The notes under the pieces are model-generated. The model did not search any database. It saw nothing but the letters and a program-made list of their open reading frames with translations, and had not been told where the DNA came from. DNA of 11,856 nucleotides. It comes from Caulobacter sp. B11 (GTDB lineage Bacteria > Pseudomonadota > Alphaproteobacteria > Caulobacterales > Caulobacteraceae). Position 1 is the first letter of the stretch, and every line of letters starts with the position of its first letter. Location: contig NZ_PEGG01000127.1 in the NCBI RefSeq assembly GCF_002737765.1, positions 1 through 11,856 on the forward strand, read 5' to 3'. Below are positions 1 through 9,816 of this stretch, one piece after another. Made by a program: the position numbers and the translations under genes.

Positions 1-61
1 CCTGGCGCTCGTCGCCGCCCTGGTCCAGGTGGCGGTGTTGCTGCGGGCCCTGGCCACCTGA
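1..61 (+). CDS. C-terminal end of an unidentified gene, probably a membrane protein
   Basis: The frame starting at base 2 is open from the window edge to a TGA at 59-61 and encodes a 19-residue tail, LALVAALVQVAVLLRALAT. It is almost wholly hydrophobic apart from one Gln and one Arg, and would fit a final transmembrane helix ending at the C-terminus. It converges on the histidine kinase, whose corrected stop lies at 88-90, leaving 26 bases between the two genes. The fragment is too short to name a family. The evidence is only an open frame with plausible composition, so the call is tentative. Confidence 0.4.
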   Translation, partial: LALVAALVQVAVLLRALAT

Positions 62-87
62 CCGTTTCGCACCGCTTGGACGATAGC

Positions 88-2188
88 CTAGGCCCGACCT
101 GGAACCGTGACGCGATCGTCCAGTGAGGCGAGTACGGCTGCGTAGAGCGAGGCGACCTGCACGGGCTGGCGATCACGCCATCCATACCGGCTTGGGCATA
201 TTCTTCGAGATGATGGTCAAGCGTATTGGCGGTGAGGGCCAGGATGGGCGTGCGAGGCCGGCCTTCCCGAGCCTCCTTCAGGCGGATCAGGCGCGTCGCA
301 TCGATACCGTTCATGACCGGCATCTGTATGTCCATCAGGATCACGTCATAGGCGCCCGCGCCAAAGCGTTCGACGGCCTCGGCGCCATCGGTGACGAAAT
401 CCAGCTCACTCCCCAGGGGCTCAAGCAGGGCCTTGAGGACAAGCCGATTGGTCTCATTGTCCTCGGCCGCGAGGATTCTCAGATCCGGCCGTCGAGCGAT
501 CATGGCGATGGTCTCTGGCAGGGCGGGGCCTTGGTCGTCCAGCGCGCCTTGCAGCGGCAGGCGCAGCGAGAACCTTGATCCCACAGTCTCGGTGCTGACG
601 GCCTCGATGTCGCCCCCCATCAACAGGGCCAGTTCCCGCGAAATCGCCAGTCCCAGGCCGGTGCCGCCCTGGCGGCGCGTCGACGACTCGTCGACCTGCG
701 AAAACTTTTCGAACAGCCGATCGCGCTTGTCGGCGGGCACGCCGATGCCGTCGTCCTCGACGGCGATGACCATCATGTCGTCCTGACGCTCGGCCATCAC
801 CCGAACGCCGCCGCGTTCGGAGAACTTGATGGCGTTGGAGATGAGGTTGAGGAGGATCTGACGGATCCGCGCCGGGTCGCCCATCCAGCGGCCATTGGCT
901 GATGGATGCAGGTGGGTCGACAGGGTCAGGCCTTTTGCGGCGGCCACATCGGCATAGGATCGACAGGCGCCCTTGATCAGGTCCGCGAGATCGAAGGCGA
1001 TCTGCGAAACCTCCATGTGGCCGGCTTCGATCTTGGAGATGTCCAGCACGTCATTGAGGACCGCCAGCAGGCCCTCCCCGGAGCGAAGAATGGTCTTCAC
1101 CCGCTCAGCCTGGGGGCGGCGAGATTGTCTCGCGACAGGGCCTGGGCCATGCCCAGAACGCCGTTCAGGGGGGTGCGGACTTCGTGGCTGATATTGGCGA
1201 TGAATCGGGACTTTGCGACGCTGCTGGCCTGGGCCTTGTCGCGCGCGGCGATCAGTTCATTCATGGTCGAGCGCAAGGCGGCGTCATTCTGGCGAAGCCG
1301 CTGGAAAAGGGTCCTGATACGACGTCCAAGGGCGAAGATGACGGCCCCGAGGAGCAGCGCCACGAAGGCGAACACGCCGGCGCCGCCCTTGAGGATCTCG
1401 GCGCCAGGCCGCCGCACCCGCCAAAGAAGCGATCCGACGGAACGCCCCTCCGGACCGATCAAGTTGACGGATCCGAGGGTTTCGCCCGGCGCGGCCGAGA
1501 GCTGAAGCCGGCTCAGGTTCACCCCGTCTCCCAGGGCCGTCAGGTATCGCGCATCAAGCGTCACGCCCGTCGCGACCGCTACGGCGGGGGCTGGCCCAGC
1601 CGCATTGCCGCTGTTGGGCGCGACGGTCGATACGCCAATCAGATGGATCTTCCCGCCATCCCGCACAAAGGCTGACAGCCACACGACATTCCCGGACGCC
1701 GGCGGGCCTGGCGGCTCGACACCCGTGCGGCGCCGGAACTCTTTTCTCTGGGCGTCGCGCACCAAGGGCGCAGCCGCCGCGGCGATCGACTGATAGCTCG
1801 GCGGCGGCGCGACCCGTCCGTGGAGCGACCCGTAGATGGGCGTACCGGCGCTGTCGAAGACGAGAGTGAAGTCATGTTCGAAGGATGAACTGTAGTAGAC
1901 ACCCAGGTGTTGATCGACCCAATCGAGATCTATTGGCCCACGGACATGGGCATAGGCTTCGTTCCAGCTTGTGGCCGAGGCCGTTTCGGCCGCCATTCGC
2001 TGGAGAGCGGTGTTCAAGGTCCGCTGCGCCAGAGCCGTTTCTTGCACGGCCTCATAATAGTTCAGGGATCGCCAAGCGTAGACAAGCGAGCCGAGCCCGC
2101 CCAGAGCGACCAGACAGACCAAGGCAACAGACAGGGCGACTATGCCCTTCGCGCTCGCGGTGTCAGTGACCGGGCGCGCCGCGCTCAT
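88..2188 (-). CDS. Hybrid sensor histidine kinase (CHASE4-like sensor, HisKA, HATPase, receiver), two apparent frameshifts
   Basis: This is an inner-membrane hybrid two-component kinase of about 700 residues once two missing bases are allowed for. Residues about 15-37 form the first transmembrane helix. A periplasmic region to about 265 has CHASE4-like features (a TSWNEAY stretch and DWVDQHLG). A second helix lies at about 270-290. HisKA follows with phospho-acceptor His335 in NISHEVRTPLNG, then HATPase_c with an N box (LLNLISNAIKFS), a DDGIGVP box and GGTGLGLAIS. The C-terminal receiver has AEDN, phospho-acceptor Asp620 in ILMDIQMP, and ALTANT. The first shift is in the G run at 1112-1116, where one missing base would turn PRLSG-stop into PQAERVKTIL. 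The second is near 167, at the codon for the conserved receiver Lys; one added base gives VIAKPVQVASLYAAVLASLDD and a TAG at 88-90. The ATG at 2188 has GAGG upstream. The signal sensed and the partner regulator are unknown; a downstream phosphotransfer protein would be needed elsewhere. Confidence 0.85.
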
Positions 2189-2219
2189 CTGTGCCTCATG
2201 ACTGAAATCTCTCAGATTA

Positions 2220-2248
2220 GATCAGACGCACGCGAACCCGAGCGTCAA
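2220..2248 (-). promoter_or_regulatory. Candidate promoter for the hybrid histidine kinase
   Basis: On the minus strand TTGACGC (2248-2242) matches the Caulobacter housekeeping -35 consensus TTGACGS exactly. After a 14-base spacer comes GTCTGATC (2227-2220), a partial match to the -10 consensus GCTANAWC. The kinase start codon lies about 30 bases further on. The -35 is good and the -10 is poor, so this is only a candidate. The rest of the 206-base divergent gap (2189-2394) shows no other clear signal. Confidence 0.3.
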
Positions 2249-2394
2249 GGCCTTCAAAATGGTCGGACGGGAATTCGGCTGCGGCATAAGGACTCCCAGG
2301 CCCTCGCCGGACCTCTGAGGAATTTGGCCTCCTTCCTGGCGTGGCCGAGTCGCCGCTTCCCAGGGCGCGCTTCGGCGACCTAGGGTGGGGCCTG

Positions 2395-2832
2395 ATGTTC
2401 AAGCCCCTCGCCCTGTTGGCCCCGGCGCTGATTCCGTCGTGGAACTTCTTCGACGTGATCGCGCCTTCGCCGCGCCTCGAATACGCCCTGGGGACCTCGG
2501 CCGCCGCCGCCGCCGGTCCGTGGCGGGCCTTTCGGCCCTTGCCGCCGCGGGTCGCGCCCCTGGAGATGCTGCGCCGGCTGGTGTGGAATCCGCGCTGGAA
2601 CGAGACCCTGTTCCTGGTCAGCTGCGCCGAGCGGCTGATCAACCATCCGACCGCCCACAGCGAGGATGAGATCTTCCGCCGCCTGGCCGCCGACCTGGCC
2701 CGCGGGCCAGACCCCGAGGCCGGCAAGCCCTGGCTGAGCTTTCGGCTGGTGTTCCTGAGCCGCGAGGGCGAGGCGTTGGTCGAGACCGAGCTGTTCCGCG
2801 CCGCGCCGCGCCTTCGGGCCGACCTCCGATGA
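2395..2832 (+). CDS. Conserved-looking hypothetical protein, 145 aa, upstream partner of an HTTM protein
   Basis: I do not recognise a named family. The product starts MFKPLALLAPALIPSWNFFD, continues with APSPRLEYAL and an Ala-rich stretch, and ends in a charged, apparently soluble half (ETLFLVSCAERLINHP, then SFRLVFLSREGEALVETELF). The N-terminus is moderately hydrophobic but broken by prolines, so it is not a clear signal peptide or helix. I chose the ATG at 2395 because a purine-rich AGGGTGGGG sits just upstream; the frame also opens at a GTG at 2341, which would add 18 low-complexity residues. Its TGA overlaps the ATG of the next gene by one base (ATGA), so the two are probably translationally coupled and act together. 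The codon pattern is strongly GC at third positions, as in its neighbours, supporting a real gene. Its function is unknown. Confidence 0.75.
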   Translation: MFKPLALLAPALIPSWNFFDVIAPSPRLEYALGTSAAAAAGPWRAFRPLPPRVAPLEMLRRLVWNPRWNETLFLVSCAERLINHPTAHSEDEIFRRLAADLARGPDPEAGKPWLSFRLVFLSREGEALVETELFRAAPRLRADLR

Positions 2833-3509
2833 GCCTGGAGACCGCCGCCCGCCTGAGCGAGATCCTTCTGGCCCTGGCCCTGATCCAGCAGAGCCTGGAG
2901 CACCTGCGCGGCGGCCGCGACGAGCAGATCCTGTTCCTGACCCGGATCGGCCTGTGCGGTCTGGTGATCGCCGGGCTGGCCTCGCCCTGGCCGCTGGTCG
3001 CCCTGGCCGGGCTGTCGCTGCTGATCCTGCAGCGCTTCCAGGGGCCCTATAATGGCGGCAGCGACCGCATGGGCCTGCTGGCCCTGTGGTGCCTGACCCT
3101 GTCGCGGCTGATGCCCAGCCTGGCCCTGCGCGAGCTGGTCTTCGGCTATCTGGCCGCCCAGCTGGTGCTGTCCTACGTGATCTCCGGCGGGGTCAAGATC
3201 GTCAATCCGGACTGGCGCAGCGGCCGGGCCCTGCGCGACGTCTTCCAGTTTTCGGCCTATCCGGTCGCCGAGAACCTGCGCCGCCTGGCCGAGCGCCCGC
3301 GGCTGCTGCGGGCGATGTCCTGGGCGGTGATGCTGTTCGAGCTGGCCTTTCCCCTGGCCATGGTTTCACGCGTCAGCCTTGTCGTGGCTCTGGCGGTCGC
3401 GGCGAGCTTCCACCTGGCCAATGCCTGCCTGTTTGGCCTCAACCGCTTCTTCTGGACCTGGCTGGCGGTCTATCCGGCCATCCTGTGGCTGCAGGCCCGG
3501 CTGGTCTGA
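2829..3509 (+). CDS. HTTM-domain (gamma-carboxylase-like) integral membrane protein, 226 aa
   Basis: This polytopic inner-membrane protein resembles the HTTM family, whose best known member is the membrane half of vitamin K-dependent gamma-carboxylase. Hydrophobic segments fall at about 10-25, 37-75, 80-120, 155-180 and 180-226, suggesting five or six helices. Family-like signatures are FQGPYNGGSDRM near residue 75, SGGVKIVNPDWRSGRAL near 118-135, and a final FHLANACLFGLNRFFWTWL near 195-213, where HTTM proteins usually have a conserved His in a helix. It is short and has no soluble carboxylase-like domain at the C-terminus, so enzyme activity cannot be assumed. The ATG at 2829 overlaps the preceding stop by one base. 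The gene ends 27 bases from the convergent xylD stop. Substrate and role are unknown; the HTTM assignment rests on motif recall. Confidence 0.75.
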   Translation: MSLETAARLSEILLALALIQQSLEHLRGGRDEQILFLTRIGLCGLVIAGLASPWPLVALAGLSLLILQRFQGPYNGGSDRMGLLALWCLTLSRLMPSLALRELVFGYLAAQLVLSYVISGGVKIVNPDWRSGRALRDVFQFSAYPVAENLRRLAERPRLLRAMSWAVMLFELAFPLAMVSRVSLVVALAVAASFHLANACLFGLNRFFWTWLAVYPAILWLQARLV

Positions 3510-3540
3510 GACCGGCCGGGCCTGGCGCTCGGCGCCTCAG
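3506..3540. terminator. GC-rich inverted repeats between convergent HTTM gene and xylD
   Basis: CTGAG (3506-3510) pairs with CTCAG (3536-3540), and inside them GGCGC (3524-3528) pairs with GCGCC (3532-3536) around a 3-base loop; the two pairings share base 3536 and are partly alternative. The structure covers both stop codons of a convergent gene pair, the usual place for a two-way terminator. There is no T run on either side, so an intrinsic terminator is only a weak proposal. Confidence 0.3.
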
Positions 3541-5303
3541 TGATTGTGGCGCGGCAGCTTGGCCGCCAGGTCCTGGTACTTGACCGCGAACTCCAGCACC
3601 GCCCCGGCGTCCAGCTGGCCGGTCTGGGCGCGGTAGATCTCCTGCCAGGGGGTCATGGACTCGGGAATCGGCGGCAAGCCGTCCTTGCGGCGTTCGGCGA
3701 TGGTCGCTTCGTCCACCAGGGCGTCGCAGCGGCCGGTGTTGAGGTCGACGCGGATCAGGTCGCCGGTGCGCAGCCAGGACAGCCCGCCGCCCACCGCGCT
3801 CTCGGGCGAGGCGTTGAGGATCGAGGGGCTGTCGGCGGTGCCCGACTGGCGCCCGTCGCCCAGGGTCGGCAGGCTCATGATCCCCTTCTTCAGCAGGTGA
3901 TCGGGCGGCTGCATATTGACCACCTCTGCCGAGCCGGGCCAGCCGATCGGGCCCGCCCCGCGGATCACCAGCATGGTGTTCTCGTCGATGGCCAGGGCCG
4001 GGTCGTTGATGCGGGCGTGATAGTCGTCGGAGCCGTCGAACACCACCGCCCGGGCCTCGAAGATCCCCTCGCGGCCCGGCTCTGACAGGTAGCGGGCCCG
4101 GAAGGCCGGGCTGATGACGCTGGTCTTCATGATCGCGAAGTCGAACAGGTTGCCCTTCAGCACCAGGAACCCGGCCCGTTCGCCCAGCGGCTGGGCATAG
4201 GGGAAGATCACCTCGCGGTCCTTGGTCTCGCGGCCCTCGAGGTTCTGGGCCAGGGTCTGGCCGGTGACGGTCATGCAGTCGCCGTGCAGGCGGCCGTTCG
4301 CCAGCAACTCCCACAGCACCGCCGGCGCGCCGCCGGCCCGGTGGAAGCGCTCGCCCAGATACTGTCCGGCCGGCTGCATGTTGACGATCAGCGGAATGTC
4401 ATAGGCCGCCCGCCAGTCGTCGGGGGTGATCTCGATCCCGGCGTGGCGGGCCATGGCGACGATGTGCGGCTGGGCGTTGGTCGAGCCGCCGGCCGCCGCC
4501 ACCAGGGCGATGGCGTTCTCGAAGGCCTGCTTGGTCAGGATGTCCTTGGGTTTGACGTCGTCATAGGCCAGGTCGACGATCCGCTGGCCGGTGCGATAGG
4601 CCATCTGGCCGCGCTCGCGATAGGGGGCCGGAATGGCCGCGCAGCCGGTCAGGGACAGGCCCAGCGCCTCGGCCACGGCGTTCATGGTCGAGGCGGTGCC
4701 CATGGTGTTGCAGTGGCCGGCCGAGGGGGCGCTGTCGGCGGCGCGGGCCAGGAACTCGGCCTCGTCGATCTCGCCGGCCGCCAGCTTGCGGCGCGAGCGC
4801 CAGATCACCGTGCCGGAACCGACCAGCTCGCCGTCATGCCAGCCGTCCAGCATCGGTCCGCCCGACAGCACGATGGCCGGGATGTTGACCGTGGTGGCGG
4901 CCATGATCCCGGCCGGGGTGGTCTTGTCGCAGCCGGTGGTCAGGACCACCGCGTCGATCGGATAGCCGTGCAGGATCTCGACCAGGCCCAGATAGGCCAG
5001 GTTGCGGTCCAGGGCTGCGGTCGGACGACGGCAGTTCTCGAAGATCGGGTGGACCGGGAACTCCATTGGGATGCCGCCGGCGTCGCGGACGCCGTCACGG
5101 ATGCGGCTGACCAGGTCCAGGTGGATGCGGTTGCACGGCGACAGGTCGCTGCCGGTCTGGGCGATGCCGATGATCGGCTTGCCGCTACGCAGCTCTTCGG
5201 GCGTGATCCCGTAGTTCATGAACCGCTCCAGATAGAGGGCGGTCATGTCGATATGGTCGGGATTGTCGAACCAGTCGCGCGAGCGGAACCGGCGGGGGGG
5301 CGT

Positions 5304-5317
<14 letters not shown>
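3537..5317 (-). CDS. xylD: D-xylonate dehydratase XylD (IlvD/Edd family)
   Basis: The enzyme dehydrates D-xylonate to 2-keto-3-deoxy-D-xylonate in the cytoplasm, the third step of the Weimberg route. The corrected product is about 593 residues, close to Caulobacter XylD as I recall it. The iron-sulfur cluster cysteines expected of IlvD/Edd enzymes are seen as Cys62 (GSDLSPCNRI), Cys130 (TTGCDKTTPAG) and Cys203 (SAGHCNTMG); LPTLGDGRQSGTADSPS and the C-terminal KLPRHNH are also typical. The first in-frame ATG (5246) would lose about 24 residues including PRRFRSRDWFDNPDHID, which I recall in Caulobacter XylD. Reaching them requires one more C in the C7 run (G7 at 5294-5300), giving a TTG start at 5317 with GAGG six bases upstream and a start MSSPERPPRRF. 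That start overlaps the end of xylC by 14 bases, implying translational coupling. It is the last gene of the operon. Confidence 0.95.
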
Positions 5318-7068
<1,751 letters not shown>

Positions 7069-7073
7069 GCGGC

Positions 7074-8510
7074 TTACGACCACGAATACGAGGTTTTGGT
7101 CTGGGTGAAGAACTCGACCGCCGCGAAGCCCTGCTCGCGGGCCCCGTAGCTGGAGCCCTTCGAGCCGCCGAACGGCACGTGATAGTCGACCCCGGCGGTG
7201 GCCAGGTTGACCATGGTCATGCCGGCCCGGGCGTGGCGCTGGAAGTGGCGGGCATGTTTCAGGCTGGTGGTGGCGATGCCGGCCGAGAGCCCGAACTCGG
7301 TATTGTTGGCGACCTCGAGGGCCTCCTCATAGGACTTGACCCGGAGGGTCGAGGCCACGGGGCCGAACACCTCCCCGGTATTGATCCGCATCGACGGGTC
7401 GGTGTCGGTGATCAGGGTCGGCTGCACGTACCAGCCCGGGGTCGGGAGCGTCAGCCTCTGGCCGCCGGTGACCAGGCGGCCGCCCTCGCCGGTGGCGATG
7501 TCGATATAGCGGTAGCTGGTCTCCATCTGGTCCTCGCTGACCGCCGGCCCGATCTGGGTGTCGGGGTCAAGGGCGTTGCCGACCCGCAGCGCGGCGACCT
7601 TTTCCGCCAGCAGGGCCACGAAGCGGTCATGGACGCCGTCCTGGATGATCAGCCGCGAGGAGGCGGTGCAGCGCTGGCCGGTGGCGAAATAGGAGCCGTC
7701 CAGGGCGATGGCCACGGCCCGTTCCAGGTCGGCGTCGTCGAGGATGATCAGCGGGTTCTTGCCGCCCATCTCCAGCTGAACCCGGGCCTGGCGCGCCATG
7801 GCGGCGACCCCGACCTGGGCGCCCACGGCCTGCGAGCCGGTGAACGACACGCCGTCGACGTCCGGGTGCTTGACCAGGGCGTCGCCCATCGCCCCACGCC
7901 CGAACAGCATGTTGAACACTCCGGGCGGGGCGTCGCAGGCGGCGAAGATGTCGGCCAGGGCCGAGGCGGTGGCCGGGGTCAGGCCGGCGGGCTTGATGAC
8001 CACGGTGTTGCCGAAGGCCAGGGCCGGGGCGGCCTTCCAGGCCGGGATGGCGATCGGAAAGTTCCAGGGCGTGACCAGGGCGAAGACGCCCACGGCCTGG
8101 CGATAGGTCTGGATCTCGACGCCGGGGCGGGTGCTGTCCAGGTTCTGGCCGTGGCGGCGCAGGGCCTCGCCGGCGAAATACTTGAAGATGCGGCCGGCCC
8201 GGACGGTCTCGCCGATCCCCTCGGCCAGGGTCTTGCCCTCCTCGCGGGCCAGCAGGCGGCCGATCTCGGCGCCGCGGGCGATGATCATCGTTCCGACCTT
8301 GTCCAGCAGGTCCGAGCGCACCTCGGGCGAGGCGTCCGACCAGGCCGGGAAGGCCTTGCGGGCCGCGGCGACGGCGGCGTCGACCTGCGCCTGACCGCCG
8401 TCGGCCATCCGGGCGACGATGTCGTGGATGTTGGACGGGTTGAGGCTCTGGCTCGGCGTGTCGCCGGCGACGCGTTGGCCGCCGATGAAGTGATGCAGGG
8501 TGTCGGTCAT
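7074..8510 (-). CDS. xylA: 2-oxoglutarate semialdehyde dehydrogenase XylA (aldehyde dehydrogenase family)
   Basis: The enzyme oxidises 2-oxoglutarate semialdehyde to 2-oxoglutarate, the final step feeding xylose carbon into the TCA cycle. The 478-residue product is an intact aldehyde dehydrogenase: Asn150 in TPWNFPIAIP, Lys173 in VIKPAG, the FTGS turn near 223-226, general base Glu247 in QLEMGGKNP, catalytic Cys281 in TGQRCTASS, and EVFGPV and MVNLATAGVDYHVPFGG near the C-terminus. The name follows Caulobacter use; it is not the xylose isomerase that is called XylA in enteric bacteria. I chose ATG 8510 (MTDTLHHFIGG) over the upstream in-frame ATG at 8528 (MKKRPAM), because homologues start at MTDTL and a GAAGAAA lies at a suitable distance. 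It begins 18 bases after the xylX stop. No frame errors are needed. Confidence 0.96.
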   Translation of the reverse strand: MTDTLHHFIGGQRVAGDTPSQSLNPSNIHDIVARMADGGQAQVDAAVAAARKAFPAWSDASPEVRSDLLDKVGTMIIARGAEIGRLLAREEGKTLAEGIGETVRAGRIFKYFAGEALRRHGQNLDSTRPGVEIQTYRQAVGVFALVTPWNFPIAIPAWKAAPALAFGNTVVIKPAGLTPATASALADIFAACDAPPGVFNMLFGRGAMGDALVKHPDVDGVSFTGSQAVGAQVGVAAMARQARVQLEMGGKNPLIILDDADLERAVAIALDGSYFATGQRCTASSRLIIQDGVHDRFVALLAEKVAALRVGNALDPDTQIGPAVSEDQMETSYRYIDIATGEGGRLVTGGQRLTLPTPGWYVQPTLITDTDPSMRINTGEVFGPVASTLRVKSYEEALEVANNTEFGLSAGIATTSLKHARHFQRHARAGMTMVNLATAGVDYHVPFGGSKGSSYGAREQGFAAVEFFTQTKTSYSWS

Positions 8511-8528
8511 GGCTGGACGTTTCTTCAA

Positions 8529-9679
8529 CTAGAGCAGGCCGCGGGCGGCGAGATTGCGGATCAGGGCCCCGACCCCGAAGGTCCAGGGCGCGGCGGTGTC
8601 GCAGGTGACGACCTCGTTCTCGAGCACGCCAAGCCTGGGCGTCGCCACTCGAACCCGGTCGCCGGGCTTGTGGGTGAAGCCCTGGCCGGGTGTGTCGCGG
8701 TCCTGGATCGGGGCGAACATGGTGCCCAGGAACAGGGCGAATCCGTCCGGATACTGGTGCTGGGCGCCATGGGCCTGACCGGCCAGCTCGACCGGGTCGC
8801 GGCTGATCAGGGCCATGTTGCTGGCCCCGTTCAGCACGAAATCGTCGTGGCCGGTGATCCGCAGCGACACCTCGGCCGAACGGACGTCGTCGAGGCCGAA
8901 GGTCGGATCGAACAGCCGCGCGAACGGGCCGATGGCGCAGGAGGCGTTGTTGTCCTTGGCCTTGCTGAGCAGCAGGGCCGAGCGGCCCTCGAAGTCGCGC
9001 AGATTGACGTCATTGCCAGGGCGGCGCCACGGATCGTCCCGGCCCCGTCGCACAGCAGCACGATCTCGGGCTCGGGATTGTTCCAGTGACTGTCGGCCCG
9101 CACGCCGACCTGCTCGCCCCAGCCCATCGCCGACAGGATCGGGCCCTTGGTGAAGATCTCGGCGTCGGGGCCGATGGCCACTTCCAGATATTGCGACCAC
9201 AGGCCGTCGGCGATCAGGGCCGCCTTCAGGCGCGCCGCGCCCTCCGAGCCCGGCTGGACGCCGCGCAGGTCGCCGCCCATGCGCTCGGCCAGCTGGGCGC
9301 GGATCTTCAGGGCCTCGGCGGCGTCGCCGCGCGCCCGCTCCTCGATCACCCGCTCCAGGGTCGAAACCGCGAAGGTGACCCCGGCGGCCTTCAGCACCTG
9401 CAGATCGACCGGGGTCAGCAGCCGCACGTCGGCCTCGTTCGACGGTTCCCAGACCGCGCGAAGGTCGAAGGCCTCCAGCGGGCCCTTGTCGACCCCGGGG
9501 GGGATGAGAGCGGTTTCGGCGAAGGCGTTGAGCAGGTCGGCGGTGGTCGGGGCCAGGGCGCTGACATCCTCGACCCGGCCGCCGCGCACCAGCACCGGGG
9601 TCGGGCCCGCGCCGAAGTCCATGCGGCCCAGCAGGACGGCGTCACGCCAGTCGTCCGGAAGCCAATCCACAATGCCCAA
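8529..9679 (-). CDS. xylX: 2-keto-3-deoxy-D-xylonate dehydratase XylX, one apparent frameshift
   Basis: The enzyme dehydrates 2-keto-3-deoxy-D-xylonate to 2-oxoglutarate semialdehyde and belongs to the fumarylacetoacetate-hydrolase fold. The first gene of the operon, it encodes about 383 residues. Typical blocks are LPDDWRDAVLLGRMDFG at the N-terminus, GPTPVLVRGGRVEDVS, TFAVSTLERVIEERARGD, the metal-site region SHWNNPEPEIVLLCDG, and GTMFAPIQDRDTPGQGFTHK. The frame breaks at 9016-9017, where one missing base turns GAALGNDVNLRDFEG into GAALAMTSIC; both sides match the family. The frame stays open up to an ATG at 9763, but that ATG touches the operator. I chose the TTG at 9679 because GGGGAAGG lies eight bases before it and the product then aligns with the known MGVSEFLPEDW-type start. 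The gene stops with TAG 18 bases before xylA. Confidence 0.93.
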
Positions 9680-9687
9680 CCGCGTCG

Positions 9688-9695
9688 CCTTCCCC
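9688..9695 (-). promoter_or_regulatory. Ribosome binding site deciding the TTG start of xylX
   Basis: GGGGAAGG on the minus strand lies eight bases before TTG 9679-9677. No comparable site precedes the in-frame ATG at 9763. This places the xylX start downstream of the operator with an untranslated leader of roughly 60 bases. Confidence 0.7.
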
Positions 9696-9747
9696 TTCGA
9701 ACGTCCGGGCCGTCTCGGCGGCCCCGCGTTCGTGTCTTGAGGGGTGA

Positions 9748-9777
9748 TTGTTAGCGCTAACATGCTGCGCCACGCAA
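9748..9777 (-). promoter_or_regulatory. xylX promoter
   Basis: On the minus strand TTGCGTG (9777-9771) resembles the Caulobacter -35 TTGACGS, and GCTAACAA (9755-9748) partly matches the -10 GCTANAWC after a 15-base spacer. The -10 overlaps one half of the palindromic operator, so a bound repressor would block RNA polymerase. As I recall it, the C. crescentus xylX promoter also contains a GGCGCAGCATGTTAGCGCT stretch, which is present here. Confidence 0.65.
9749..9762. promoter_or_regulatory. XylR operator, 14-bp perfect palindrome
   Basis: TGTTAGCGCTAACA is a perfect 14-bp inverted repeat with the central CG typical of LacI-family operators. It lies between xylR and xylX over the proposed -10. 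The C. crescentus xylX operator, from memory, is TGTTAGCGCTACCA, an imperfect version of the same site. I see no second copy in the window. Confidence 0.85.
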
Positions 9778-9789
9778 GCCCTCCGCGCG

Positions 9790-9808
9790 GGCCGCGTCCG
9801 GCGCGGCC
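9790..9808 (-). terminator. Hairpin after xylR, possible terminator
   Basis: GGCCGCG (9790-9796) pairs with CGCGGCC (9802-9808) around a five-base loop, nine bases past the xylR stop and before the xylX promoter. The stem is strong but no T run follows. It could end or attenuate the xylR transcript and so separate repressor from operon expression. Confidence 0.4.
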
Positions 9809-9816
9809 GGGTCGGA

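Noticed and set aside
906-1505. Plus-strand open frames of up to 199 codons opposite the histidine kinase
   Set aside because: The minus strand carries HisKA and HATPase motifs continuously here, so these are shadows.
2202-2215. CTGAAATCTCTCAG as an operator upstream of the kinase
   Set aside because: Only the outer four bases pair (CTGA/TCAG); too weak to call.
7179-9089. A 636-codon open frame on the plus strand opposite xylA and xylX
   Set aside because: It is a high-GC shadow: Gly/Ala/Asp/His-rich translation with no family motif, lying antisense to two certain enzyme genes.
9679-9763. xylX starting at ATG 9763
   Set aside because: The ATG adjoins the operator, overlaps the proposed promoter and lacks a ribosome binding site; the added residues do not look like the family.
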